From Mucilaginibacter sp. OK268 (GTDB lineage Bacteria > Bacteroidota > Bacteroidia > Sphingobacteriales > Sphingobacteriaceae), in contig NZ_FNJV01000010.1 of NCBI RefSeq assembly GCF_900103125.1, forward strand, positions 124,001-188,000: a stretch of 64,000 nucleotides of DNA. Reading direction: 5' to 3'. Below, piece after piece: positions 26,438-35,449 of the stretch. Below the pieces are notes generated by a model. That model was not told the DNA's origin, did no database searches, and saw only the letters and a program-made list of their open reading frames with translations. How positions within the stretch are numbered: position 1 is the first letter of the stretch; each line of letters opens with the position of its first letter. The position numbers and the translations under genes are program-made.

Positions 26438-27160
26438 ATGGCAGACTGGTCATTAGAAACATTACTACACGGATTACACGATGATATACACCAACAACTG
26501 GAGACTGCGCGAAAATCGTTTAATCACCCAGGTACGAAAGGCGATGCCAGTGAGACTATATGGTTGGAGCTTTTGCAAAAGTATCTACCTGAACGTTATA
26601 GAGCAGAAAAAGCCCATGTTGTTGATAGTAAAGGGAATTTCAGCGATCAGATTGATGTAGTTGTTTTCGACAGGCAATATTCACCATTTATTTTCAATTT
26701 TAAAGGGCAATATATTATACCTGCGGAAAGCGTATATGCGATTTTTGAGGCCAAGCAAACAATCAACGCCCAATACGTTAAGTATGCCGCCGAGAAACTT
26801 AAAACGGTGCGTGACTTACATAGAACAAGTTTGCCGATTCCGCACGCTGGTGGTACGTATCCTGCGAAACCGCCAATCAAAATCATTGGCGGTATTTTAA
26901 CATTTGAAAGTGATTGGACACCCGGCATGGGAGAGGCATTGAAAAACAGCTTGATAAGCGAGCTAAACGTTTTGGATTTGGGTTGTGTTGCTGCACATGG
27001 TTACTTCAGTTTGAATGCTGCTAATCACGAATACGATTTTGTTTTAGCCGGTAAACCGGCAACAGCGTTTTTGTTTAAACTGATTTCACAACTACAGTTT
27101 AGCGGGACAGTACCAATGATTGATGTTTTAGAATATTCAAAATGGTTAACGCCCGCATAA
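26438..27160 (+). CDS. nucC: NucC endonuclease, CBASS effector
   Basis: 240 residues, the family's usual length. The restriction-type catalytic residues fall at Asp73 (QIDVVVFD), Glu104 and Lys106 (AIFEAKQ), the same positions as in E. coli NucC. Other hallmark strings are NHPGTKGDASE, LHRTSLPIPHAGGTYPAKP and GTVPMID. NucC is a trimer that binds cyclic tri-AMP, pairs into a hexamer, and degrades double-stranded DNA, killing the infected cell. It completes the cdnC-HORMA-TRIP13-nucC order of type III CBASS. Confidence 0.97.
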   Translation: MADWSLETLLHGLHDDIHQQLETARKSFNHPGTKGDASETIWLELLQKYLPERYRAEKAHVVDSKGNFSDQIDVVVFDRQYSPFIFNFKGQYIIPAESVYAIFEAKQTINAQYVKYAAEKLKTVRDLHRTSLPIPHAGGTYPAKPPIKIIGGILTFESDWTPGMGEALKNSLISELNVLDLGCVAAHGYFSLNAANHEYDFVLAGKPATAFLFKLISQLQFSGTVPMIDVLEYSKWLTPA

Positions 27161-27185
27161 TAAATACGAATTTATAATACAAGCA

Positions 27186-27509
27186 ATGAAAATAGTAGCA
27201 ATTACAGATAAAGCAGAGGCCTTATACAAAGCGATAAATAAGGCTATAACTGATGAAAAATTGAAAACTTGGGAATTAGTCGAAAACTCAGATAACGAAA
27301 TACTTTACAGTCATTCGCCTGAGCAATGGAGAGAAACTGCTATGCTAAAACCACAAATTGAGGATGATAAATTGACATTAACAATCAAGTGGTGGAAGAG
27401 CAAAGGAGATCCTGGAGAGGCGGTAAAAGGATATATTACTGGTAGATTTACCGAGGTATTGTTGGTACATTTTAATAAGCACTTTACACAGCTCAATACC
27501 TTTGCTTGA
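27186..27509 (+). CDS. 107-residue hypothetical protein downstream of nucC
   Basis: Not recognised. It starts MKIVAITDKAEALYKAINKA and contains two Trp-rich strands (LTIKWWKSKGDPGEA) and a helical C-terminus (TEVLLVHFNKHFTQ). It has no signal peptide or membrane span. It lies 25 bp after nucC on the same strand and is probably the last gene of the CBASS transcript; an accessory or immunity-like role is only inferred from position. Confidence 0.6.
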   Translation: MKIVAITDKAEALYKAINKAITDEKLKTWELVENSDNEILYSHSPEQWRETAMLKPQIEDDKLTLTIKWWKSKGDPGEAVKGYITGRFTEVLLVHFNKHFTQLNTFA

Positions 27510-27631
27510 GATAGACGTCATTGGCTTATGAAATAAGATTGTGTCCTAAAAATTTGCTAACTTAACCTTGACCACGACAACTTTTTAATGTTTGGAAAAA
27601 ACTATTTTATTGACAATTATGACACGCTTTA

Positions 27632-29038
27632 ATGTTTAAAAATCCTGATTTTTTCGAGCACCTCTGTAACTTGTTACCGAAGATTCTACCCTTTATCGAG
27701 CCCGCAATTAAAGAAAGGTACTACCCAGCTGAATTTAGCGATTATCCAAATTTGGGTTATAACGAAAATGGGTTTCCAACGATCTCAAAATACCCGTTAA
27801 AAATAGATATATCGCAGGTTTTTAGACCTTTATATAGTGGTCAGGAACCGGCTATTGATTTAAAAAATAGTCCTGATTTTATCTGGCTGTTCAATGAAAT
27901 TAAATCGAATCCAGACCTGAAAGATTATTTTCGATTACCAAATAAGGATGCCGAACTTGATAAAAGTTACGATTTTTTCGTCGCAAACTTCATTGAAGGT
28001 TTTATTGAGCGTTACTATTATTTACATGGAGTAAAGTTTTCGAGAACAAAGTTTGAAAAAATCTATAAGTCTGTCGAGAATTATATGTATTCAGAGACAC
28101 TACATTTTGACATTGCAGTTCCTATACTATTTGTAAAGTTTGAAGTTGATACATTTAAAATCAGTAACAACGTGGTTATCAGGAAAATATCTGATGAAAA
28201 TAACCGTGCGCGGCATCGAATTACTGCTTATTCACCGGCAATTGTTGACAGTTTGTATATGTCGGCAACTCACGAAATTGTATTGAGGAATTATTCATAC
28301 AAGAGACAATCAAGCCTTTACGACTATTTCCATTTTAGCGATCCGTTCCTATATCCCTTAAATATAATTGAAAGGTTTTTTACTATTTTAAAATTGGTAA
28401 CTGACTATACATCTGGTTTTGCACAGATATTAGTTTATCCAAGCAATTGGTGTGATAGTTACTATGCTGATGTCGAACCAGTAAAAGGTGCGATCACTAA
28501 AAGCTATCCTCATCACTTTGAAAATTTTTACTGGACAAGGAAATCATATACAAAACTAACGCTTAAGGAGCTCCAGGAAATTAAAAAACTTTTTAATAAA
28601 GCTGATCTTTCCCCCGACAATAAGGTAGATATATCCCTCAAAAGATTTTATAAATCAATGATGCGGCAGGAAGAAGAAGATATAATTATTGATTTAATAA
28701 TCGCTTTGGAGTTGCTTTTAAGTGATGGCGAAAAAAGTGATATTACCTATAAATTGTCAATGCGTCTAACAGCTTTAATTCGAAAGTATAAAAATTCAGA
28801 ATACCATGCGGAAGAAGTATTTAATAATATTAAGAAAATTTATGATTATAGATCTGCTGTTGTTCACGGCGCTGATAAAAGGGCACAAAAAAGCCGTGAA
28901 ATAAAACTTCCCGATAATTCTACCATTCCAACAATTGAATTAGCAAAACGTTATTTGCGCGAAATATTAAAAATTGTCATTTTGCACCCTCAGCATTTAG
29001 AAGCCAAAACGAATGATCTCCTTTTGCTACGTTCTTAG
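27632..29038 (+). CDS. Apea-like HEPN-domain protein
   Basis: 468 residues. The C-terminal part (~350-460) is an Apea-type HEPN domain: IIDLIIALELLLSDGEKSDI, then TYKLSMRLTALI, then IYDYRSAVVHGADKR with an RxxxxH motif (R-S-A-V-V-H), the conserved signature of these putative ribonucleases. The N-terminal ~330 residues are beta/alpha mixed and unassigned (FDIAVPILFVKFEVDTF). It follows the CBASS operon by 122 bp on the same strand, so it may be a separate stand-alone defence gene. After its stop another frame stays open for about 45 codons. Confidence 0.72.
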   Translation: MFKNPDFFEHLCNLLPKILPFIEPAIKERYYPAEFSDYPNLGYNENGFPTISKYPLKIDISQVFRPLYSGQEPAIDLKNSPDFIWLFNEIKSNPDLKDYFRLPNKDAELDKSYDFFVANFIEGFIERYYYLHGVKFSRTKFEKIYKSVENYMYSETLHFDIAVPILFVKFEVDTFKISNNVVIRKISDENNRARHRITAYSPAIVDSLYMSATHEIVLRNYSYKRQSSLYDYFHFSDPFLYPLNIIERFFTILKLVTDYTSGFAQILVYPSNWCDSYYADVEPVKGAITKSYPHHFENFYWTRKSYTKLTLKELQEIKKLFNKADLSPDNKVDISLKRFYKSMMRQEEEDIIIDLIIALELLLSDGEKSDITYKLSMRLTALIRKYKNSEYHAEEVFNNIKKIYDYRSAVVHGADKRAQKSREIKLPDNSTIPTIELAKRYLREILKIVILHPQHLEAKTNDLLLLRS

Positions 29039-29917
29039 ATATCAAGGATACGAGTGAGCTCGCTAATCTCTTTAAATCTGGTAATATAATGCTCAGAGAA
29101 TTATCTTTACAAAAGGACAATTGTACCTTAATCAGAGCTCCTTTGGTTGTAAAGCCACATTTAATAAGTATGTAATATCAGATGAGTTATCAACGCGAAA
29201 TGAGGGTTCTCATCAAAATAGAAATTCGATTAATACCAGTGTCCCAATAAAGGATGACTGAACATTATCGAATAAATATATCGGCTGTACTCATCCGTTA
29301 TAGCGTGCCAGAATACTTAAATCTTCACTTTGTTCAATGTTTAATTTAAGGGGGGATTATTGGTTTTATTATTGAAATATCAAAAAACAACGGTGATTCT
29401 AAGTGTCGCCATGTCTAATTAATCGCTATTCGGCCCCGATTATTACCGAGTCCGATCCTAATCCGAGAACTTTATGCCAGTATATATTGCAACAATTAAC
29501 GTTAATGCTTATTTTTACATAAGTCATTAGGAATCAAACGATATCAAATTATTTGTGAAAAGTTCGGGAGTCCTCACGAATACAAATTTGTAAATTATTG
29601 AAAATAAGGATAGTACTGGACTCCGTTCGAGTCCCGTCCAACTTAGATCTCGTTCTCCAAAGGCTACCGAAATCAATCATTAAAATTTATTAGAATTCAA
29701 CGATACTTTGCCATGCAGCGCTGAAAAAAACGACATGGAGTTATCAGTAAGCCGAGAGAGTTTTTTAATATAATGTGCTGAAAATGAGATCTATATTAGA
29801 GTGAGGGTATTCCCTACGCTGCCGTCTAAAACGAGTTGGCGTTAGAAAATCTTGTTTATCTACTAGTATATTCTGCAATAAGCCGGAAAGACCATAATAA
29901 GTTACCCCAGCTTTTAA
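29039..29917. other. Gene-free stretch at the right edge of the defence island
   Basis: 879 bp, A/T-rich. In a different frame from the HEPN gene, a stretch of ~45 codons (to about 29176) is open just after its stop (LDIKDTSELANLFKSG...), which could be a lost C-terminal extension. Around 29552-29670 there are T-arm-like words (GTTCGGGAGTCC, GTTCGAGTCCC at 29625-29635, AGGCTACC) seen again elsewhere in the window; they may be attachment-site scars. No tRNA folds here. Confidence 0.35.
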
Positions 29918-30961
29918 TCAGCTTTCAGGGTTAATCTCTTTTTCTTCCGGCACTTTATAACTCTCCAAAGTTTCATACAACTGTTTTTTGATTTGTTTAA
30001 CCAATATCCTTGGGCCAAGCACCCGAAGCTTTGCTCCGAAGCCCAATAACTCACGCTCCAGCTCAAAATTCATAATTACACGGATGCTAAATATTTTACC
30101 CTTATCATTTTCACTTAATAACTTTTGGGTGTGGTGCAAAGGCTTGGTTATCACATAGGGCGCATTTTTAGCATCAATCCAAAACACTACTTCCACATCG
30201 CGCTGACCGGGTGATTTGGTTACGCCAATTACGTCGTTATAATAGGTTGAAAAATCGATAATGGTGTTCTCAATATAATCATCATCGTGCGCGGTAATGG
30301 TTTGTATCCTGTCCAATGCCAAATTAAGCAACGGTTTATAGCGCTGGTGTGATATGCCCAACACAAACCAACGATTGCGATATTCTTTAAGCAAGTACCC
30401 GCTAAAGCAAAACGTACTGGCCTCTCGCGCTTTGAATGATTGATAGGTTACGCACATGGTTTTTTTGGCCACAATATACTTACGGATCACTTCTATCCAT
30501 TCCAAGCCTTTCAGGTTATCATTCTTCTCAAAATCAATTACCGGCGCGCTTTGCGTTTTTTGAGTATATATCTTGTCCTCTAGTTTACTTACCATTTCAT
30601 TCAGATCGGTAAAGTGGCTGAAACCTTTAAACTGTTTCAGCAGGTCAGATACCTCGCTCAATACCTGCATGTCCTGTTGATTTAGCGGGCTGTTGGTAAT
30701 GCTATAATTCTTATCGCTGTACGTATAATACTTTTTATCAACCACTACGATCGGCGCTTCGTAGCCCAGCTTATTGCTGCGCATCATTTCCATATCGGCC
30801 TGTACGGTGCGGCGGCTCACACCCGTATCAATACCCTGGTATTCGTAAATGGCATCACTACAGGCATCTATCAAATCGTCCAGGGTCCATTTCTTAAAAC
30901 GGTTTTGCAGGCATTGGTCAATGGTGCGGTAGCGGATAAGGGCGTTGCGGTTAACAGGCAT
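29918..30961 (-). CDS. WYL-domain transcriptional regulator
   Basis: 347 residues. The N-terminus is a helix-turn-helix (NALIRYRTIDQCLQNRFKKW then TGVSRRTVQADMEMMRSN). A WYL-type domain follows (TYQSFKAREASTFCFSGYLL then NRWFVLGIS), with the C-terminal extension usual in this family. WYL regulators sense nucleic acid or nucleotide ligands. It is divergent from rtcB across 222 bp, an arrangement often seen in Bacteroidota, so it probably controls rtcB. Confidence 0.88.
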   Translation of the reverse strand: MPVNRNALIRYRTIDQCLQNRFKKWTLDDLIDACSDAIYEYQGIDTGVSRRTVQADMEMMRSNKLGYEAPIVVVDKKYYTYSDKNYSITNSPLNQQDMQVLSEVSDLLKQFKGFSHFTDLNEMVSKLEDKIYTQKTQSAPVIDFEKNDNLKGLEWIEVIRKYIVAKKTMCVTYQSFKAREASTFCFSGYLLKEYRNRWFVLGISHQRYKPLLNLALDRIQTITAHDDDYIENTIIDFSTYYNDVIGVTKSPGQRDVEVVFWIDAKNAPYVITKPLHHTQKLLSENDKGKIFSIRVIMNFELERELLGFGAKLRVLGPRILVKQIKKQLYETLESYKVPEEKEINPES

Positions 30962-31134
30962 GGGATCAGAATTTGCAGGATTAAAGAATTTTCAGAATGC
31001 TAAAACCACAACTAATATTCTGTGAATCTTAAAATTCTGATTAAAGATTAAAAAAATATTCTTACTGCGCAAATACGCTGCGCACTTGGTGTTTCTCTTT
31101 GTACTGTCGAAAGGCTAAACTCGTTCACAAACGC

Positions 31135-31160
31135 CCCCTCTCCCGATCCGGGGAGAGGGG
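31135..31160. repeat. G/C-rich interspersed palindrome
   Basis: CCCCTCTCCC (31135-31144), loop GATCCG, GGGAGAGGGG (31151-31160). This is the common palindromic repeat of Bacteroidota intergenic DNA. It lies 24 bp before the first rtcB ATG and 75 bp before a second palindromic repeat inside the gene. Confidence 0.7.
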
Positions 31161-31183
31161 TTTGGGCCCGGAGACTTTTAAAA

Positions 31184-32710
31184 TTGTTAAATTACAAGCT
31201 CACGTTTATGAGAAAGCAAAATAGCACCGAAATACTCCCCCTTCAGGGGGCTGGGGGGCAAAAGCAAAAAATAGGCAACAACGAGTTAAAGGCATTAGGT
31301 ATTAATGATGTGGAAGTATTGGTAAACTTTAGTCGCGTGGCTAATGGTTTGCTTAAACACAACGTAATGGCTAAGCCCGAAATACTGGCCAATTTAGAAG
31401 CCTTGATTGACGACCCGATGCCTTACGCCTTAAAGAAAGGTGGCAAGTTTAAAAACCTGGCCGAAGACGTAATTGCTATGCGTAAAGAAGGCAAATTTGT
31501 AAAGCAAGAACGCAGCAATTTTAAGCTGAAAGAAGAGATTGCCGACTTCCCAGTATGGGGATTAGCAAATATTGAGGTAGGTGCTTTAGCGCAGATGCGT
31601 ACAGCAGTGCAATTACCCATAGCCGTTGCCGGGGCTTTAATGCCTGACGCACACCAGGGTTACGGCCTGCCTATTGGCGGAGTGTTGGCTACTACGGCTA
31701 ATACTATTATCCCCTTTGCAGTGGGTGTGGATATTGCCTGCCGCATGTGTTTAAGCATTTTCGATTTGCCTGCCGAAGCTATTGATACCGAAACCGACAA
31801 ACTGAAAAATATATTGGTTGATAACACCTACTTTGGGATGGGCTGTACAACCAAATCGTACTTTGATAGCTCCTTGTTTGACAGCAAAACCTGGGGCGAA
31901 ACCAAGGTGATCCGCTCTCTTAAAGATAAAGCATACGCGCAATTAGGAACCAGTGGAACCGGCAACCACTTTGTGGAGTGGGGCGAACTGGACATTACCG
32001 AAGGGGCTTTAGCCGAGATCCCGACCGGTAAATATTTGGCCTTGCTTTCTCATTCTGGCTCTCGTGGCTTTGGAGGTACCGTGGCCGACCATTACAGCCG
32101 TATCGCGATGACCAAAACTAAACTCCCTGCCGAAGCCAAACATTTGGCCTGGTTAGATCTGGATAAAGACGAAGGCCAGGAATACTGGATTGCCATGAAC
32201 CTGGCCGGCGAATATGCCAGCGCCAATCACCATGAGATCCATAATAAAATTGCCCGTGCGTTGGGTGTTAAACCTATCAGCAGGATAGAGAACCACCACA
32301 ACTTTGCCTGGAAAGAGCAACTGGCCGACGGCACCGAAGTAATGGTACACCGTAAAGGTGCCACCCCGGCCGGCGAAGGCGTGTTAGGTATTATCCCCGG
32401 CAGCATGAGTACGCCCGGCTTCTTGGTACGTGGTAAAGGCGACGCGGCCAGCATTAACTCCGCCAGTCATGGTGCAGGCAGGGCCATGAGCCGTAGTGCA
32501 GCCTTTAAAACATTAGATAAAGCTTTGATTGCCGCCAATTTGGTAGATAAACGCATCACCCTAATGGGCAGCGATATGGACGAAGCGCCGATGGCCTACA
32601 AGGATATTCACACCGTGATGGCTGCGCAAAGCGACCTGGTTGAAGTATTGGCCAAGTTTGAGCCGAGGATTGTGAGGATGGCAGATGCGCGGGAGAAGCC
32701 GGAGGATTAG
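31184..32710 (+). CDS. rtcB: RtcB-type RNA ligase
   Basis: 508 residues. It carries the RtcB hallmarks: PDAHQGYGLPIGGVLA, VGVDIACRM (metal-binding Cys), GTGNHFVEW, HSGSRGFG and SINSASHGAGRAMSR with the His that is guanylylated. RtcB seals 2',3'-cyclic-phosphate or 3'-phosphate RNA ends to 5'-OH ends with GTP and Mn2+, for tRNA or RNA repair. The start may be at 31208 (MRKQNST) rather than 31184. Near the N-terminus a palindromic repeat is inserted in frame, adding EILPLQGAGGQKQ before the normal domain start (NNELKALGIND). It is divergent from the WYL regulator. Confidence 0.95.
   Translation: MLNYKLTFMRKQNSTEILPLQGAGGQKQKIGNNELKALGINDVEVLVNFSRVANGLLKHNVMAKPEILANLEALIDDPMPYALKKGGKFKNLAEDVIAMRKEGKFVKQERSNFKLKEEIADFPVWGLANIEVGALAQMRTAVQLPIAVAGALMPDAHQGYGLPIGGVLATTANTIIPFAVGVDIACRMCLSIFDLPAEAIDTETDKLKNILVDNTYFGMGCTTKSYFDSSLFDSKTWGETKVIRSLKDKAYAQLGTSGTGNHFVEWGELDITEGALAEIPTGKYLALLSHSGSRGFGGTVADHYSRIAMTKTKLPAEAKHLAWLDLDKDEGQEYWIAMNLAGEYASANHHEIHNKIARALGVKPISRIENHHNFAWKEQLADGTEVMVHRKGATPAGEGVLGIIPGSMSTPGFLVRGKGDAASINSASHGAGRAMSRSAAFKTLDKALIAANLVDKRITLMGSDMDEAPMAYKDIHTVMAAQSDLVEVLAKFEPRIVRMADAREKPED
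31235..31259. repeat. Interspersed palindrome inserted in frame within rtcB
   Basis: CCCCC-TTCA-GGGGG at 31237-31250 followed by CTGGGGGGC. The same G/C-rich repeat type is normally intergenic in these bacteria. Here it lies inside the reading frame, 9 codons after the second ATG, and is translated without a stop or frameshift. Confidence 0.65.
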
Positions 32711-32781
32711 TGGGAGTTTAGAAAGAATTTGTAGGTTCTTTCTAAACTTTACATTATTTACATAATAGATAAACAGCATTC

Positions 32782-33054
32782 ATGGATCAAATAGTTTCAA
32801 AAATTGGTCTTAGAAAGGCGTCAAGAGCTTCTTCCCTTTTTCTCCTCGCTCCCAAATCTGAAGAGGCTCTTAAATTGGTTGCATATTCACGAATGTTATC
32901 ATTAACACCGACACTAATACTTTCGCCAGTCGAAATTTATGGAGAGGTCTTATCTGTCAATAAAAGTACAATTATAAACGAACATGTTATTGCGCGTTTG
33001 AATATTTGGGAATCTACAGAAACGTTAAAGAAAGTGATTCAGAAAATGAAATAA
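32782..33054 (+). CDS. Hypothetical protein, 90 residues
   Basis: Not recognised. It has a basic N-terminus (MDQIVSKIGLRKASRASSLF), a hydrophobic stretch (LSLTPTLILSPVEIYGEVL) too short to call a membrane span, and a helical end (ETLKKVIQKMK). It lies 71 bp after rtcB on the same strand. Its reality is uncertain; codon use looks coherent but no homologue comes to mind. Confidence 0.4.
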   Translation: MDQIVSKIGLRKASRASSLFLLAPKSEEALKLVAYSRMLSLTPTLILSPVEIYGEVLSVNKSTIINEHVIARLNIWESTETLKKVIQKMK

Positions 33055-33079
33055 TTCGGAAACCACAAGGTTTACTCCA

Positions 33080-33367
33080 TCAAAGAAATTGAAATACTAA
33101 CTGTTCCCATTCCTCTTCCAAAGACAGGTTCGGACGGATTTGCCCTGCCTTGCTGTACCAATAATCAGCATTTGCAATATCACCCTCTTTACGATGCAGA
33201 TAAGCATGTATCCACGCGGATGCCTGATCTTTTAGATGATCAACCTGCGCATGCGCTTGATACCAGTCGCCTTTACCGTCATACCAAAGGCTTCTTAATT
33301 GAACAGAGAGTTCGCCAATGGGCTGTTCTAAATTTAGTGATTGTTTAAATTCGGCTAAAGTTTTCAT
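33080..33367 (-). CDS. Conserved hypothetical protein, 95 residues
   Basis: A soluble small protein with a recognisable Bacteroidota pattern: LRSLWYDGKGDWYQAHAQVD, then WIHAYLHRKEGDIANADYWY, then EEEWEQLV. The repeated aromatic/His helices look like a tetratricopeptide-type fold of two or three helices. The function is unknown. The gene stands alone on the minus strand, convergent with the 90-residue gene. Confidence 0.75.
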   Translation of the reverse strand: MKTLAEFKQSLNLEQPIGELSVQLRSLWYDGKGDWYQAHAQVDHLKDQASAWIHAYLHRKEGDIANADYWYSKAGQIRPNLSLEEEWEQLVFQFL

Positions 33368-33504
33368 TGGATACTAATTTTCTCCAAAAGTAGTTAATAC
33401 ATGATTGGTAAATGATGCCTTCAACGATATCTTAATTTACAATAAGCAAGGCTCAATTTATCACCGGGTATCAAATCCTATATCTACGGGTCGAAATTTA
33501 CAAC

Positions 33505-33890
33505 TTCGATTTTTTCGGTGCCATCTACCAACGGAGGTGGGTGCCTGCCCGTAACATGAAGGGCCTAGTTACTTATGCCCGTAAAATAAAAAGAATGCCT
33601 TTTACTGGTACAAAGCCAATTGGAGCCAGGAACTTGTGCTGTATATCAGCGGCCGCAGAAATACGGATCGGATAGGGGCCATAACTACGCTGAAAGTATT
33701 TGCCAATACCTCATCCGTTACGCTTTACCTCAACGGTAAAAAAGTAAATCAGGCAGAAACAGGTACAACCAAACACGATCTTGTGCTTAAAAATATCAAC
33801 CCCGTTAAAGGAGTAAACCAGCTCAGGGCTGAGGGCTATTTTAACGGAAAATTACAAATTGATTCTATTGAATGGACCTTGAAAAAATGA
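33505..33890 (+). pseudogene. GH2 beta-galactosidase C-terminal relic
   Basis: Two reading frames joined by a frameshift near 33583-33590. The upstream frame gives FDFFGA...NMKGLVTYARK, the downstream frame gives KNAFYWYKANWSQELVLYIS then TLKVFANTSSVTLYLNGKKV. These are typical strings of family-2 glycoside hydrolases (KGLVTY, KAFYFYKANW, VELFLNG). No catalytic part remains. It is thus the tail of a lost beta-galactosidase; a complete GH2 gene stands at 41.5-44 kb. Confidence 0.8.
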
Positions 33891-33992
33891 GAAAGTCAGT
33901 GAGCTTTTTTATTTATATTATTGATCAGTAACTGTTGTGGCAAAAGTATGCCTCGCTAGGTGGAACGTTAGATGTTTAAGAACATCCTATAG

Positions 33993-34136
33993 GTCGGCTG
34001 TTTCTTTAAGGTAACGGATATTTATACCATATCCAAGATGCTGGGGCATCGGCATCTGAAAACAACACAGCGTTACACCAGGGTCATGAGCAGGGCCAAG
34101 AAGAAGGCATCCAAACGCATCTTAGTTGACCTATAA
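33993..34136 (+). pseudogene. Tyrosine recombinase C-terminal relic
   Basis: An open frame with no start codon reads DIYTISKMLGHRHLKTTQRY then TRVMSRAKKKASKRILVDL and a stop. This is the last catalytic segment of a tyrosine integrase: LGH with the conserved His, TTQRYTR with the nucleophile Tyr. The rest of the gene is gone, with an in-frame stop just upstream at 33990. It marks a past integrative element here. Confidence 0.8.
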
Positions 34137-34669
34137 AAGGGAAAGTATTTGGATGTAAAATCTGGTTTTTGTATCTTTATACTGGATTTGCATTGAGCGG
34201 ACACATTGGTGAGTTCGCTGGTGAGCAAGGTTTTGAGCCTTCATAAGATATTAAAAATAAGCCTGTTACAAGGCTAACCATATTCCCCTACGGGCTACTA
34301 AAGGAGACGTACATAATTGTATGTTTCCTTTTTTTATGCAGTTAACTTTTTGGCTATCAGAAAATTAAGGTCTTCTTTTAAGCTCGAAAAAGGTGTTCGA
34401 TATTTTAACGAAAATTTTAGCGGAATTTTTTTTTCTAAAAAAGTGGCCTGAGATGATTTAATCAATGTTTTAGGTGTTCGACTCCCTTTAGGCTATTGAT
34501 GTATTATCTTCTATTGAGGTGCTGCAGATTTCGGCAGGAGTCTAAAATGAAATTCAGAGGGATCAATCCCGCTTGGATCCACTTCGCCACAAAACCGAAT
34601 GAATATTGAAGCCATTTTTAGAAATCTTTTATCGTTGGTTTTGTAATAATTCATTTTTTATTTCTGCCC
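34137..34669. other. Gene-free stretch with attachment-site-like words
   Basis: No gene. It contains CCCCTACGGGCTAC (34285-34298) directly before a terminator hairpin, and GTTCGACTCCCTTTAGGCTA (34476-34495). Both resemble the 3' end of an RNA gene or an integration core and follow the integrase relic. The remaining sequence shows nothing recognisable. Confidence 0.4.
34300..34336 (+). terminator. Hairpin terminator after an attachment-like sequence
   Basis: A 14-bp stem (AAAGGAGACGTACA / TGTATGTTTCCTTT, two G-T pairs, loop TAAT) followed by a T-run. No gene ends directly before it on the plus strand; the integrase relic stops 163 bp upstream. Confidence 0.65.
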
Positions 34670-35449
34670 CTAAAATTGCGTTACAATCCAACCGGCAAAA
34701 TATCCAATAGTCAGATTTAGAAGCGAAATAATAAAAAAGGAGCCTAAAGTGAGGCCGATTATCTTAGCTTTCGAAGTATTGTTGAAGAACTGGGAATAAC
34801 ACCAGCACATTAAAAGGAGTAAAAAAAACTGTTGAACTATGCCATATTGGAGAGTTAATGCGTTACCGAAAATATAAACAAGGGGGAAAACGAGTAGGCT
34901 AACAATTAAAAACAATCCCATTAAGTATGTATTCAAAACGAGGTGTTCTGCAAGATTATATTTCCGTTTTTTAAAAATGACATAGGAAACCAAGGTGCTG
35001 GTTATGATCAGGATCAGACCGTCAAAAGCAAAATGCTCAGTTATCCAGGTAATGATTTTCCCGGAAGCCCTTGTTATGTCCTTTCTGGGGTCAATTAGAC
35101 TCGCGTGAAGCCGGTCGAAAATTAAGTAATGCCAGAGTAACCCATAAAAAGTGGCAAGCACAATAGCAAAGGATAGTGGCTGAAAATGCCTGACTCTTTT
35201 TCCTTCCAAAAACTCGCGGATAGTGTGACCGGGTCTTGTCAGAAGCTGCTTAGCAGTGTACAGAACCCCTTTATCAAAATGAATCAGTCCATGTTGCAGC
35301 TCATGCAAAATAAAATGCATGTTCAGTCGGTGGGTGTCTGCCCGTTGTCCACAACTACTACAAAAATTGCCCGATACCTGGTCACCACAATTTTTGCAAA
35401 TAATCGTAGTATTTATTTTATGAGCAGTTTTTTTCAGCGTTTTTCCCAT
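34670..35449 (-). CDS. DUF3667 family membrane protein
   Basis: 259 residues. An N-terminal zinc ribbon (CKNCGDQVSGNFCSSCGQRA, four Cys) is followed by the DUF3667 signature RLNMHFILHELQHGLIHFDK, then LLTRPGHTIREFLEGKR and four to five membrane helices (for example FAIVLATFYGLLWHYLIF, LFLIVSLLVFPLVYIFG). It is an integral membrane protein of unknown function common in Bacteroidota. Confidence 0.88.
   Translation of the reverse strand: MGKTLKKTAHKINTTIICKNCGDQVSGNFCSSCGQRADTHRLNMHFILHELQHGLIHFDKGVLYTAKQLLTRPGHTIREFLEGKRVRHFQPLSFAIVLATFYGLLWHYLIFDRLHASLIDPRKDITRASGKIITWITEHFAFDGLILIITSTLVSYVIFKKRKYNLAEHLVLNTYLMGLFLIVSLLVFPLVYIFGNALTLQYGIVQQFFLLLLMCWCYSQFFNNTSKAKIIGLTLGSFFIISLLNLTIGYFAGWIVTQF

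Noticed and set aside
29612..29640. tRNA 3' end (GTTCGAGTCCC)
   Set aside because: No 5-bp T-stem with a 7-base loop in the right place and no acceptor or anticodon arms upstream; kept only as a possible integration scar.
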